Shown here: positions 26,844-36,222 of the stretch, piece by piece
Layout: every line of letters starts with the position of its first letter
Numbering within the stretch: the stretch's first letter is position 1
Origin: Rhodospirillales bacterium BBD 1991-14
Lineage (GTDB): Bacteria; Pseudomonadota; Alphaproteobacteria; Kiloniellales; Kiloniellaceae
NCBI GenBank assembly: GCA_001657395.1
Contig: LYSY01000004.1
Span: 186,001-250,000 of the forward strand
Direction of reading: 5' to 3'
DNA length: 64,000 nt
Translations under genes and position numbers: made by a program
The notes under the pieces: generated by a model
Database searches by the model: none
What the model saw: only the letters and a program-made list of their open reading frames with translations
Told to the model about the DNA's origin: nothing

Positions 26844-28625
26844 ATGGTTGGAAGAACGTGGACCGATGTGCCGATGATGTCCGGTGCGGAAATGCTGATC
26901 AAGGCGCTGCGCGATCAGGGCGTAGAAGTCATCTTCGGCTATCCGGGCGGCGCCGTCCTGCCGATCTATGACGCCCTGTTTCAGCAGAACGACATCCAGC
27001 ACATCCTGGTGCGCCAGGAAGGCGGCGCGGTTCACGCCGCCGAGGGATATGCCCGCTCCACCGGCAAGGTGGGGGTGGTGCTGGTCACCTCCGGCCCCGG
27101 CGCGACCAACGCGGTGACCGGGCTGACCGACGCGCTGATGGACTCGATCCCCATCGTCTGCCTGACCGGCCAGGTGCCGACCCATCTGATCGGCAACGAC
27201 GCGTTCCAGGAGGCCGATACCACCGGCATCACGCGGCCCTGCACCAAGCACAACTATCTGATCAAGGACGTGGCCGACCTGCCGCGCATCGTCCACGAAG
27301 CCTTTTACGTCGCGCAGAACGGCCGCCCCGGCCCGGTGGTCATCGACCTGCCCAAGGACGTGGTGCAGGCCAAGAGCGACAGCTACGTCGGCCCGGATGA
27401 GGTGAAGCACCGCAGCTATCGCCCGCAGACCAAGGCCGATGACGCGGCGATCGCCGAGGCGGTGGAGATGATCGCCGGCGCCAAGCGCCCCATCGTCTAC
27501 GCCGGCGGCGGCGTCATCAACTCCGGCCCCCGGGCCTCCGAACTGCTGACCCGCTTCGTGCGCCTGCTGGGCGTGCCCTGCACCAACACCCTGATGGGGC
27601 TCGGCGCCTATCCGGGCAGCGACCCGCAGTTCATCGGCATGCTCGGCATGCACGGCACCTACGAAGCCAACCTGGCGATGTACAACTGCGATGTGATGAT
27701 CAACGTCGGCGCCCGTTTCGACGACCGGGTGACCGGCCGGCTGGACGAGTTCTCGCCCAACTCCAAGAAGATCCACATCGACATCGACGCCAGCTCGATC
27801 AACAAGAACGTGATGGTCGACCTGCCCATCGTCGGCGACGCCGGCTCGGTGCTGGAGGATCTGCTGGCCGCCTGGAAGGCGCGCGACCTGCAGCTCGACC
27901 AGAAGGCGCTGAAGGCCTGGTGGGCGCAGATCGACGAATGGCGCGCCCGCGACTGCCTGAAGTACGAGCAGAAGGACCAGATCATCAAGCCGCAGCATGC
28001 CATCAAGCGGCTCTACGAACTGACGCGGGAGCGCGAGCCCTACATCACCACCGAGGTGGGGCAGCACCAGATGTGGGCGGCGCAGTACTTCAAGTTCGAA
28101 AAGCCGAACCGCTGGATGACCTCCGGCGGGCTCGGCACCATGGGCTACGGCATGCCGGCGGCGCTTGGCGTGCAGCGCGCCCATCCCGACGCCCTGGTCA
28201 TCGACATCGCCGGCGAGGCTTCGATCCTGATGAACATTCAGGAGCTGTCCTGCATCGCCCAGTACAATCTGCCGGTCAAGGTGTTCATCGTGAACAACCA
28301 GTGGATGGGCATGGTGCGCCAGTGGCAGGAACTGCTGCACGGCGGCCGCTATTCGGAGAGCTACACCGCCTCGTTGCCTGATTTCGTGAAGCTGGCCGAG
28401 TCCTTCCACGCCGTGGGCATCCGCTGCGAGAAGGCCGACGACCTGGACGACAAGATCATGGAGATGATCGAGACGCCCAAGCCGGTGATTTTCGACTGCC
28501 TGGTGTCCAAGGACGAGAACTGCTTCCCCATGATCCCGTCGGGTGCCGCGCACTACGAGATGCTGCTGGGGCCGGAGGACAAGGCCGGCAAGCCGATTTC
28601 CGAGGAAGGCATGGTGCTGGTGTAG
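26844..28625 (+). CDS. ilvB: Acetolactate synthase, large (catalytic) subunit
   Basis: Thiamine-diphosphate enzyme that makes acetolactate/acetohydroxybutyrate, the first common step for valine, leucine and isoleucine. 593 residues. The N-terminal PYR domain has FGYPGGAVLPIYDAL and RQEGGAVHAAEGYAR (catalytic Glu region). The FAD-binding middle and the C-terminal PP domain with IAGEASILMNIQELSC and NNQWMGMVRQWQ complete it. I used ATG 26844 with AGGAGAAGG just upstream. The 257-base leader after miaA shows no clear leader peptide rich in branched-chain codons. Confidence 0.96.
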   Translation: MVGRTWTDVPMMSGAEMLIKALRDQGVEVIFGYPGGAVLPIYDALFQQNDIQHILVRQEGGAVHAAEGYARSTGKVGVVLVTSGPGATNAVTGLTDALMDSIPIVCLTGQVPTHLIGNDAFQEADTTGITRPCTKHNYLIKDVADLPRIVHEAFYVAQNGRPGPVVIDLPKDVVQAKSDSYVGPDEVKHRSYRPQTKADDAAIAEAVEMIAGAKRPIVYAGGGVINSGPRASELLTRFVRLLGVPCTNTLMGLGAYPGSDPQFIGMLGMHGTYEANLAMYNCDVMINVGARFDDRVTGRLDEFSPNSKKIHIDIDASSINKNVMVDLPIVGDAGSVLEDLLAAWKARDLQLDQKALKAWWAQIDEWRARDCLKYEQKDQIIKPQHAIKRLYELTREREPYITTEVGQHQMWAAQYFKFEKPNRWMTSGGLGTMGYGMPAALGVQRAHPDALVIDIAGEASILMNIQELSCIAQYNLPVKVFIVNNQWMGMVRQWQELLHGGRYSESYTASLPDFVKLAESFHAVGIRCEKADDLDDKIMEMIETPKPVIFDCLVSKDENCFPMIPSGAAHYEMLLGPEDKAGKPISEEGMVLV

Positions 28626-28707
28626 AGGCCGTCGGCACGCCTCCGCCTTTCCCCGACGACGAGAGACAAGAGACAGCGAGGGGCCGTTCCACGGCCCTCA
28701 AGACACT

Positions 28708-29223
28708 ATGGCAATCAAACAGCAAGAGATCGAAACGCGCACCATCGCGGTGCTGGTAGACAACGAACCCGGCGTTCTGGCCCGCGTGATCGGCCTGTTC
28801 TCCGGGCGCGGCTACAACATCGAGAGCCTGACGGTGACCGAGGTCGATCCGCGCCAGAAGCTCTCGCGCATCACCATCATCACCTCCGGCACGCCGCAGA
28901 TCCTGGAGCAGATCAAGGCCCAGCTCGACCGCCTGGTGCCGATCCAGCGGGTCAGCGACCTCTCGCTGGAGGGGCCCTCGGTGGAGCGCGAACTGGCGCT
29001 GGTGAAGGTGGCCGGGGCCGGCGAGAAGCGGGTCGAGTCCCTGCGCATCGCCGACATCTTCCGCGCCCGGGTGGTGGACTCCAGCCACGACCACTTCGTC
29101 TTCGAGATGACCGGCAAGAGCGAGAAGCTGGACGTCTTCATCGACCTCATGCAGCCCCTGGGGCTGGTCGACGTCAGCCGCACCGGCGTCGTCGCCATCT
29201 CGCGGGGCCCGTCGGGCCTCTAA
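28708..29223 (+). CDS. ilvH: Acetolactate synthase, small (regulatory) subunit
   Basis: Activates the large subunit and gives it valine feedback. 171 residues: an N-terminal ACT domain (IAVLVDNEPGVLARVIGLFSGRGYNIESLTV) and a C-terminal domain (ELALVKVAGAGEKRVESLRIADIF). It follows ilvB after 82 bases. The Shine-Dalgarno before ATG 28708 is weak, and a GAGGGCCGT-type hairpin (GGGGCCGT/ACGGCCC) lies just upstream near 28680-28699. Confidence 0.96.
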   Translation: MAIKQQEIETRTIAVLVDNEPGVLARVIGLFSGRGYNIESLTVTEVDPRQKLSRITIITSGTPQILEQIKAQLDRLVPIQRVSDLSLEGPSVERELALVKVAGAGEKRVESLRIADIFRARVVDSSHDHFVFEMTGKSEKLDVFIDLMQPLGLVDVSRTGVVAISRGPSGL

Positions 29224-29252
29224 CGTCTCCCTCCAGTCCCCGGCGGTTCAGC

Positions 29253-30149
29253 TCAGGGTGTGACCAGGTTCAAGGTCTCGTCGGCAACGCCGATCTCGAC
29301 GCGGCGTCCCCAGTCGAATTCCAGCCTGTCCTGTTCGATGCCGTCGGCGAAGATCGTGCCGTCCTCATACTGGCGCGAGATCACGGCCAGTGGATGGCCT
29401 GCGACCAGACGGCCGGCGCGGATCGTTGTGCCGGTGCTGACACTGGGGAAGGGCTCGCGCACGAAGAACTCCAGCGCCGGCTCCTCGCGGCCGAGCGAAA
29501 AGCGGATTCCCGTGGTCTCGCTGATTGAGCGTGCCCAGCCGGTCGCTCCGGTCCCCGATGCCACAATCAGGCCGCTTGAGGACTGTGCCTCCCGCTTTTC
29601 GCCGTAGACGATCTCGTAGCGGGCCGACTGGTGGCTGCGGTGGCCGATGAAGACTTCGTTGAGTGCCAACAGCCGTTCGCCGTCGTCTCGCCGTGCCTCG
29701 GCCATTGTAAGGCGCTCCAGGGCGCAGTCCTGCTGGGCCACGGCGGGCAGCAGCCGGGCGAGGCTTCCGGGTGCTAGGCGCGCCAGAACCCCGTCAAAGA
29801 GGGCCGGGTCGGGATTGACGCCGACCACCGGCTGCCCGCTGAGGTATTTGGCCGTGTTGGCGACGAGGCCGTCCTGACCGACGGCGACAACTACGTCTTC
29901 AGGTGCGAAGTGGAAGCGGTCGAGGTCGGCGCGGCCCACGGTTGCCTGCCGCCAGTCCGCCGGAACGGCGGCATGGGCTGTTTTGAGCGCGCTGCAGAAG
30001 TGCCGATGGCGCGCTTCGACCTCTTCAAGGGATTGACCGCGCGTCTTCAGGAAGAACCGGGCCTGCTCACGCGTCGCATGACGCGCGAGCAGGTGTTCGT
30101 ACTCGGTCTCCCTGATGACGAAGACGGCGCGGGGAGGGATGGTGGACAT
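29253..30149 (-). CDS. NAD kinase-like protein with altered nucleotide motif
   Basis: 298 residues of the ATP-NAD kinase/diacylglycerol kinase-like fold. The usual GGDGT loop appears as VAVGQDGLVANTAKYL (near residue 91). Other pieces fit the family: PVVGVNPDP, the ALNEVFIGH segment for NAD contact, and SSGLIVASGTGATGWA in the C-terminal beta part. The N-terminal 75 residues are helical and not part of the classic kinase. It is the last gene of a three-gene unit with an SPFH protein and an NrtR-like regulator. It is either a divergent NAD kinase or an NAD(P)-binding non-enzyme; I cannot decide. Confidence 0.75.
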   Translation of the reverse strand: MSTIPPRAVFVIRETEYEHLLARHATREQARFFLKTRGQSLEEVEARHRHFCSALKTAHAAVPADWRQATVGRADLDRFHFAPEDVVVAVGQDGLVANTAKYLSGQPVVGVNPDPALFDGVLARLAPGSLARLLPAVAQQDCALERLTMAEARRDDGERLLALNEVFIGHRSHQSARYEIVYGEKREAQSSSGLIVASGTGATGWARSISETTGIRFSLGREEPALEFFVREPFPSVSTGTTIRAGRLVAGHPLAVISRQYEDGTIFADGIEQDRLEFDWGRRVEIGVADETLNLVTP

Positions 30150-30176
30150 CGTGTCTTCTCCCCTCGTTCAATGACG

Positions 30177-31163
30177 TTACTCGGCTTTGGCCGCGTGCGC
30201 CGGAGCGGCCTTGAAGGCACCAAGTGCCGTCGCCAGCAGATCCGGTGTCACGTTCAGGTGTTCGATGGCCTTCATCTTGCCGGCGAAGTCACGGGCGGCG
30301 AGGCCGAGCAAGACCTGCGCCGGCAGCTCGCTGTAGATGGCGATCCGCTCGCGCTCCGTTTCTGCCCTGGCGCCTTCGACTGTGCGAATGCGCGCGGCTT
30401 CGGCATCAGCGGCGATCTCACCGGCTTCGGCTTTTGCCTTCGCTTTTTCGCGGGCGTTGTCCGACTCCTCCAAGATTAGCTGCTTTTCGCGTTTCGCCAG
30501 TTCGGTGCGGTTGGCCAGCTCGTTCTCTGCAATGGCCCTTTCCTTCTCGACGGCCAGCGCCCGGCGTTCGAAGACCGCCTCGTCAGCCTTTTGTTGCAGC
30601 ACCTCGAAGGTCGGGGTCTGCAGGGCGCGCTCCAGGTCCTTTGACGGGGCCAGCTTGCCCAGCCGCACGGCGACTACGGCAATGCCGATGTCCGCCAGAG
30701 CGGGGGCGCCGACCAGTGCCTTTTCGACGCGATCCTGAAGCGGGGCGACGCCTGCATCGAGCAGGTTATGGACCGGGGCTTCCGCCAGGTACTGCATGGC
30801 CGCCTGTTCGGCGAGGCCGGTGAGGCGCACCTCGATCTTTTCGATCGGGACGTCCTGGTAGCTGCCACCCTTCAAATCGATGGTGAAGTCGACGCGTTCG
30901 GCCAGGCGCTCCGGATCGCTGATGTGCCACATGACCGTTCCTTGGACCGCGACGTCCTGGAAGTCCCGGCTGCGGCCTCTGACGAACAGTGTGGTCTCGC
31001 GGTCATCCAGAGGGATCTCCGCGACCGAGGCCCATCCCGGCAGGAACCAGAAGACGAGGCCGCGGTCGGAAGCGACCCGGCGCCCGCTGCGATAGCGGAT
31101 GACGTGGTTGCTGGCTTCGCTGCGCAGCAAGGACACGGGACCGAATTGTCTGATGGTAGCCAT
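30177..31163 (-). CDS. SPFH/band-7 domain protein
   Basis: 328 residues. It starts without a clear TM helix (MATIRQFGPVSLLRSEASNHVIRYRSGRRV; a short hydrophobic patch LVFWFLPGWASVAEIPLDD follows). An SPFH domain with ETTLFVRGRSRDFQDVAVQGTVMWHI comes next, then a long charged coiled coil rich in Glu/Lys/Arg (about 195-270). Such proteins oligomerise at membranes or as soluble rings. The gene is 27 bases upstream of the NAD-kinase-like gene and downstream of nrtR, so all three are likely cotranscribed. Confidence 0.82.
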   Translation of the reverse strand: MATIRQFGPVSLLRSEASNHVIRYRSGRRVASDRGLVFWFLPGWASVAEIPLDDRETTLFVRGRSRDFQDVAVQGTVMWHISDPERLAERVDFTIDLKGGSYQDVPIEKIEVRLTGLAEQAAMQYLAEAPVHNLLDAGVAPLQDRVEKALVGAPALADIGIAVVAVRLGKLAPSKDLERALQTPTFEVLQQKADEAVFERRALAVEKERAIAENELANRTELAKREKQLILEESDNAREKAKAKAEAGEIAADAEAARIRTVEGARAETERERIAIYSELPAQVLLGLAARDFAGKMKAIEHLNVTPDLLATALGAFKAAPAHAAKAE

Positions 31164-31180
31164 GACGCACCGTCCTTTCC

Positions 31181-31885
31181 TTATCCTTTCCTGGATTTCA
31201 GACGATAGAGTTCCGCCGGGCGGAAGCCGGTTCCGGTTTCGCGTTTCCCGGTGGAGTCCAACCAGCCGCGTTCGAGCATGCGGCGGCGGAATGCGGGTTT
31301 GTTGAGAGAGCGGCCGAGGATCGCCTCGTGGACGTCCTGCAACTCGCGCAGGGTGAAGCGGTCGGACAGCAGAGCGAAGCCGATCTCCGTGTAATCAAGC
31401 TTACCGCGCAGTCGCTTCACGGCCAGCGCCAGGATGTCGCCGTGGTCGAAAGCCAGGGACAAGGCCTCGCCCGACGCGCTCACCGCCTTGATGGGGCCAC
31501 CGGTCTCGCCTTGCCAAGGCACCTCGAGGGCAGCAAGAGCGAGGTCGTCGGTGGCCTCCATAGCCGCATCGAAGCGGGCGCGGGGCAGAAGGGCAAAGTA
31601 TGCAACGGTGATGACGCGGCCGCGCGGATCGCGGCCGGGCGCGCCAAAGGTATAGAGCTGCTCGATCCAGGCCCCTTGCATGCGGGCTTTCTCTGTCAGG
31701 ATCCGTTCGGCAGCCTCGTCGAGGCCCTCCTCGACCCTTACGAAGCCGCCCGGCAATGCCCATTGCCCGACAAAGGGGTCGGCGGCGCGCTGCTGCAGCA
31801 ACACCGTCAGACGGGCATCCCGCATGGTCATCAGCACAAGGTCGACCGTGGCGGCGGGTTTCGGGAAGCGGTCCAAGTCAGACAC
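31181..31885 (-). CDS. NrtR-like Nudix/HTH transcriptional regulator
   Basis: 234 residues. An N-terminal Nudix-fold domain (residues 10-145) carries a degenerate Nudix box: GGFVRVEEGLDEAAERILTEKA, where the canonical REUxEE residues are altered. This is typical of NrtR, which binds ADP-ribose or related NAD breakdown products instead of hydrolysing them. The C-terminal winged helix (160-230; YTEIGFALLSDRFTLRELQDVHEAILG and KPAFRRRMLERGWL) binds DNA. The start is GTG 31885 (MSDLDRFPKP). It leads an operon with SPFH and NAD-kinase-like genes, pointing to NAD homeostasis. Confidence 0.85.
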   Translation of the reverse strand: MSDLDRFPKPAATVDLVLMTMRDARLTVLLQQRAADPFVGQWALPGGFVRVEEGLDEAAERILTEKARMQGAWIEQLYTFGAPGRDPRGRVITVAYFALLPRARFDAAMEATDDLALAALEVPWQGETGGPIKAVSASGEALSLAFDHGDILALAVKRLRGKLDYTEIGFALLSDRFTLRELQDVHEAILGRSLNKPAFRRRMLERGWLDSTGKRETGTGFRPAELYRLKSRKG

Positions 31886-31925
31886 GTCGAGGCTCTTTTC
31901 GTGCAGTATTCATAATATGCAAAAT

Positions 31926-31954
31926 AGATATAAGCATGACAGATATAAGTGTCA
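31926..31954. promoter_or_regulatory. Candidate NrtR operator/promoter region
   Basis: AGATATAAG occurs twice (31926-31934 and 31941-31949) with period 15, and TGACA/TGTCA form an inverted pair (31937-31941 and 31950-31954). The site is 41-69 bases upstream of the nrtR-like start in an A/T-rich patch. Binding by the adjacent regulator is inference. Confidence 0.4.
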
Positions 31955-32147
31955 AGAGGAGACTTCTCGGCCCTTCGGGGCTTTAGGGAAAAGAGTCAGT
32001 CCAGGTAAATTTTCCCTCTATTTCTCTGGTTTATGGAATGATTTACCTCTGTCACGGTCATTGACGCCCTCTTCGCAAGCCTTTCTCCATGCTTCTCAGG
32101 TATCTTTCGGTCTTTGATGTCTGAACGAGGCGCCTGAAGAAGGGTCC

Positions 32148-32948
32148 ATGTGCCGCTGGCTGGCCTATGCCGGGGAACCGGTGTTTCTCGACGAACTGAT
32201 CTGCAAGCCGGAGCATTCTCTGGTGGCCCAGAGCCTCTGCGCAGTGGAGGCCAAGACCCCGACCAACGGCGACGGTTTCGGCATCGGCTGGTACGGGGAG
32301 CGGGCGGAACCGGGGCTCTATCGCGAGGTGCTGCCGGCCTGGAACGACCAGAACCTCGCCAGCCTGGCCCATCAGATCCGCTCCGGCCTGTTCTTCGCCC
32401 ATGTGCGCGCGTCCACCGGCACCTCCTCCTCGCGGCCCAACTGCCACCCCTTCGCCAGCGGCCGCTGGCTCTTCATGCACAACGGCCAGATCGGCGGCTA
32501 CCTGCGCCTGCGCCGCCGCCTGGAGGCGCTGATCCCCGATGCCCTCTACGACCGGCGCGAGGGGACGACCGACAGCGAGATCCTCTTCCTGATGCTGCTG
32601 GCCGAGGGGCTGGAGGCCGATCCCCTGGGGGCTCTTGCGCGCACCCTCGCCAAGGTGACGGAGGTGATGGCGACCGCCGGCGTGACCCAGCCGTTGCGCT
32701 TCACCTCGGCGCTCACCGACGGCCGCTCGATCTATGCCCTGCGCTATGCCAGCGACGACCGGCCGCCCAGTCTGTATTGGCGTTCGGGCGATGCGGGCGG
32801 ATCGGGCAAGGCCGTGTCGATCGTCTCGGAGCCCTTGGAAGAGCCCGAGACCTGGCAGGCGCTGCCGGCCGGCGAAGTCCTGCTGGTCGGCCCAGACCGG
32901 CAGATCCGCTTCGAAGCCCTGGATCTTCACGCCCGGGCGGCCGAGTGA
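32148..32948 (+). CDS. Class II glutamine amidotransferase domain protein
   Basis: 266 residues of the Ntn-hydrolase class II glutaminase fold. It begins MCRWLAYAGEPVFLDELI, with the catalytic Cys2 exposed after Met removal. NGDGFGIGWYGE, FFAHVRASTGTSSSRPNCHPF and FMHNGQIGG are the classic glutaminase motifs. This group (YafJ/EgtC-like) lacks a synthetase domain and has an unknown or partner-supplied acceptor. No ergothioneine genes are adjacent, so EgtC is not proposed. It stands between the nrtR operon and ilvC as its own unit. Confidence 0.9.
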   Translation: MCRWLAYAGEPVFLDELICKPEHSLVAQSLCAVEAKTPTNGDGFGIGWYGERAEPGLYREVLPAWNDQNLASLAHQIRSGLFFAHVRASTGTSSSRPNCHPFASGRWLFMHNGQIGGYLRLRRRLEALIPDALYDRREGTTDSEILFLMLLAEGLEADPLGALARTLAKVTEVMATAGVTQPLRFTSALTDGRSIYALRYASDDRPPSLYWRSGDAGGSGKAVSIVSEPLEEPETWQALPAGEVLLVGPDRQIRFEALDLHARAAE

Positions 32949-33048
32949 CCCTCTCATAAGCGTCGGAACACTGCGGAAAGCCCGCCATGCGTCCCGCGCA
33001 GGCGGCCATGACGGGAATCCCGTTGCGCTTTCGGGGTTGGCGCTTTAG

Positions 33049-34119
<1,071 letters not shown>

Positions 34120-34150
34120 ACGCTTTCTTTCGAACGCTCGCGTCCAGTTT

Positions 34151-34190
34151 CGGGCCCCGCGCTTCACGGCACGGGGCCCGAGGTGTTTTT
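34151..34190 (+). terminator. Probable terminator after ilvC
   Basis: Stem CGGGCCCCG (34151-34159) with CGGGGCCCG (34172-34180), a 12-base loop, then AGGTG and TTTTT. The U-tract starts five bases after the stem, so efficiency is uncertain. Confidence 0.6.
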
Positions 34191-34208
34191 GGGGGTTGGT
34201 GTGCAATT

Positions 34209-34367
34209 CCCCCTCACCCAGCTTCGGCTAGGCTCGGCTTTCAGCCTCGCCAAGCCTGCGCATCCCTCTCCCACCAGGGGAGAGGGTTTATTTGTGCGGC
34301 ACGCGTTGGTTTCCCTCTCCCCTCCGTGGGAGAGGGAGGGGCCCGCTTTAGCGGGAGGGTGAGGGGG
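34209..34367. repeat. Dispersed palindromic intergenic repeat, copy 1
   Basis: About 160 bases flanked by CCCCCTCACCC and its inverse GGGTGAGGGGG. Inside are two smaller palindromes of the type CCCTCTCCCACCAGGGGAGAGGG. It is closely similar to 35227-35371; the first 30 bases and the hairpin cores are nearly identical. It is a REP/BIME-like extragenic element of the kind widespread in alphaproteobacteria. Confidence 0.85.
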
Positions 34368-34439
34368 GATGGTCTTTGCAGAACTGTTCGGTTAGGGTGC
34401 GCGCCCGCCGCGCCCCATTTCCCCTCTGGGACCCGCACC

Positions 34440-35066
34440 ATGACCCGGATCACGGCCACCGAAACCCAGCCCGCTGAAACCCAGCCCGTGCTGAGAAGCG
34501 AGCGCCTGCTCCTGCGGCCCTGGCGCGACAGCGACCTGGCGCCTTTTGCGGACCTCAACGCCGACCCTGTGGTGATGGAGCACTTCCCGGCCACCCTCAG
34601 CCGCGCTGAGAGCGATGCGGTGGCCGAGCGCGCTCAGGAAGAACTGGCGAAGCACGGTTTCAGCTGGTTTGCCGTGGAGGTTCCGGGGCGCGCACCCTTC
34701 ATCGGCTTCATCGGCCTCTGGGCGCCCAACTTCGATGCGCCCTTCACGTCGATCCAGGACCCGATCGTCGAGGTCGGCTGGCGCCTCGCTAGGGAATACT
34801 GGGGTCAGGGCTACGCGACGGAGGGCGCGCGTGCCTGCCTGCGCTTCGGCTTTGAGGAGCTGGGCCTGAAGGAAATCGTCTCCTTCACCGCCACCACGAA
34901 CCTGCCGTCCCAGCGCGTCATGCAGCGCCTCGGCATGACCCACGACCCCGCCGGCGACTTCGACCACCCGGCCCTGCCCAAAGGCCACCGGCTGGAGCGC
35001 CACGTCCTGTATAGGATACGGCGGGAGGAATGGACGAAGACGAAGCCTTTGTCACGAAACGCGTAG
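34440..35066 (+). CDS. GNAT family N-acetyltransferase (RimJ/RimL-like)
   Basis: 208 residues. N-terminal strand pair LRSERLLLRPWRDSDLAPFADLNADPVVMEHFP is the RimJ/L-type signature. The acetyl-CoA loop is WRLAREYWGQGYATEGARACLRF, followed by LGLKEIVSFTATTNLPSQRVMQRLGM. Substrate unknown; relatives acetylate protein N-termini or small amines. Start ATG 34440 (MTRITATETQPAE); the ORF-track extension passes through ilvC antisense frames. Palindromic repeats lie on both sides, so the gene sits in a rearrangement-prone spot. Confidence 0.88.
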   Translation: MTRITATETQPAETQPVLRSERLLLRPWRDSDLAPFADLNADPVVMEHFPATLSRAESDAVAERAQEELAKHGFSWFAVEVPGRAPFIGFIGLWAPNFDAPFTSIQDPIVEVGWRLAREYWGQGYATEGARACLRFGFEELGLKEIVSFTATTNLPSQRVMQRLGMTHDPAGDFDHPALPKGHRLERHVLYRIRREEWTKTKPLSRNA

Positions 35067-35078
35067 CCACACTCGCTT

Positions 35079-35189
35079 GTCACCCTCGGGCTTGTCCCGA
35101 GGGTCCATCAGGCCGCGCGCTGGAGCCTTCAAGCCAGAGGTTCGGGTCTGCGTCCAGCATGGATGCTCGGGACAAGCCCGAGCATGACG
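35079..35189. repeat. Second type of palindromic repeat (paired hairpins)
   Basis: Two perfect hairpins, CCCTCGGG-cttgt-CCCGAGGG and ATGCTCGGG-acaag-CCCGAGCAT, lie about 75 bases apart and are inverted copies of each other. This is a different family from the 160-base element that follows it. Confidence 0.8.
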
Positions 35190-35226
35190 TTCTTGAAGGA
35201 CGCAGACGCTCTGCGTCCGCGGCAAT

Positions 35227-35371
35227 CCCCCTCACCCAGCTTCGGCTAGGCTCGATCTGCGGTCTCGCCAAGCCTGCGCAACCCTCTCCCACCAGGGGAG
35301 AGGGTTCCTCTTCTTTCCCTCTCCCCTCGGTGGGAGAGGGAGGGGCCCGCGTCAGCGGGAGGGTGAGGGGG
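35227..35371. repeat. Dispersed palindromic intergenic repeat, copy 2
   Basis: Second copy of the element at 34209-34367, same orientation, about 145 bases. A partial extra tail (GCGCAGCGGGAGGGGGAGGGGG) follows at 35385-35406, up to the stop of the aspartate dehydrogenase gene. Confidence 0.85.
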
Positions 35372-35406
35372 ACAACATCACCTCGCGCAGCGGGAGGGGG
35401 AGGGGG

Positions 35407-36222
35407 CTAGGTCCCCACCCGCAGCGGGCCGGTCATGCGCCTGAGGGTGGCGAGCACCGAGAGGGCCGTGATCCTGCCGGTGCGCGGGTTTTCTTCGGTG
35501 GGCACGTTTTCGATGGTCATGGTGAGGCGCGCGGCATCGGCCTCCACCGTCACGGTGTGGGTGTTGCGCGTGACCGTCGGGTCGGCCCAGATCTGCAGGG
35601 CCGTCTGGTCGGGGCCGATGCCGGCGAGGCTGAGGGCCGCGGCGACATTGACGTTTGCTGGGAAACCCCGGGCGCCGTCGCGCGCCGTGCCCTCGAAGAC
35701 CAGTTTGGGCTCGGTGAGGCCCTCGACGGAGATGTCGTTCTCCACCAGGTGCGGCGCGCCGGAAAGGCCACCGGGGGGCTTGCGGGTGACCAGGGTGACG
35801 CTCTCCACCGGCCCCTCGGCGCAGGCCCGCAGGGCGTCGAGCCCCAACAGAGCGCCGGTGGGCACCACGATGGTGCCGCCCTTCGCCCGCGCCAGGTCGA
35901 TCAGCTCCGGGCGCGGCAGCAGGGCGCCGACGGAGAGCGGCAGCAGGGTCTTGCCCCGCCCCAGCACGCTCTCGGCCAACGCGGCGAAGTGGGATGCCGG
36001 AATGCACTCCACCACCACGTCGGCGGCCTCCGCCAGCGCCGTCAGAGGGAGCACCGGCACCGGGGCCCGGAAGGCGGCCAGGCGCGCCTCGGCCCGGGCA
36101 GTGTCCCTGGCCGAGACGGCGGCGAGGGCCATGCCCTCGATGGCGCCGGAATCCAGGGCCTCGGCCACGGCAAAGCCGATGGCGCCGAGGCCGGCGATCG
36201 CTACCTTAATCTGATCTGGCAA
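35407..36222 (-). CDS. Aspartate dehydrogenase (DUF108 family)
   Basis: 271 residues. N-terminal Rossmann fold VAIAGLGAIGFAVAEALDSG. The middle DVVVECIPASHFAALAESVLGRGKTLLPLSVGALL and the C-terminal aspartate-dehydrogenase domain (FPANVNVAAALSLAGIGPDQTALQIWADPTVTRNTH) match L-aspartate dehydrogenases, which interconvert aspartate and oxaloacetate/iminoaspartate with NAD(P). NadX in NAD synthesis is one member. Here it is divergent from a tricarboxylate-type transporter instead of nadA/nadC, so a catabolic role for an imported C4 or amino dicarboxylate is more likely (inference). Confidence 0.88.
   Translation of the reverse strand: MPDQIKVAIAGLGAIGFAVAEALDSGAIEGMALAAVSARDTARAEARLAAFRAPVPVLPLTALAEAADVVVECIPASHFAALAESVLGRGKTLLPLSVGALLPRPELIDLARAKGGTIVVPTGALLGLDALRACAEGPVESVTLVTRKPPGGLSGAPHLVENDISVEGLTEPKLVFEGTARDGARGFPANVNVAAALSLAGIGPDQTALQIWADPTVTRNTHTVTVEADAARLTMTIENVPTEENPRTGRITALSVLATLRRMTGPLRVGT

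Noticed and set aside
32148-32948. EgtC (ergothioneine synthesis) assignment for the amidotransferase
   Set aside because: No egtB or egtD genes are adjacent; a general class II glutaminase call is safer.
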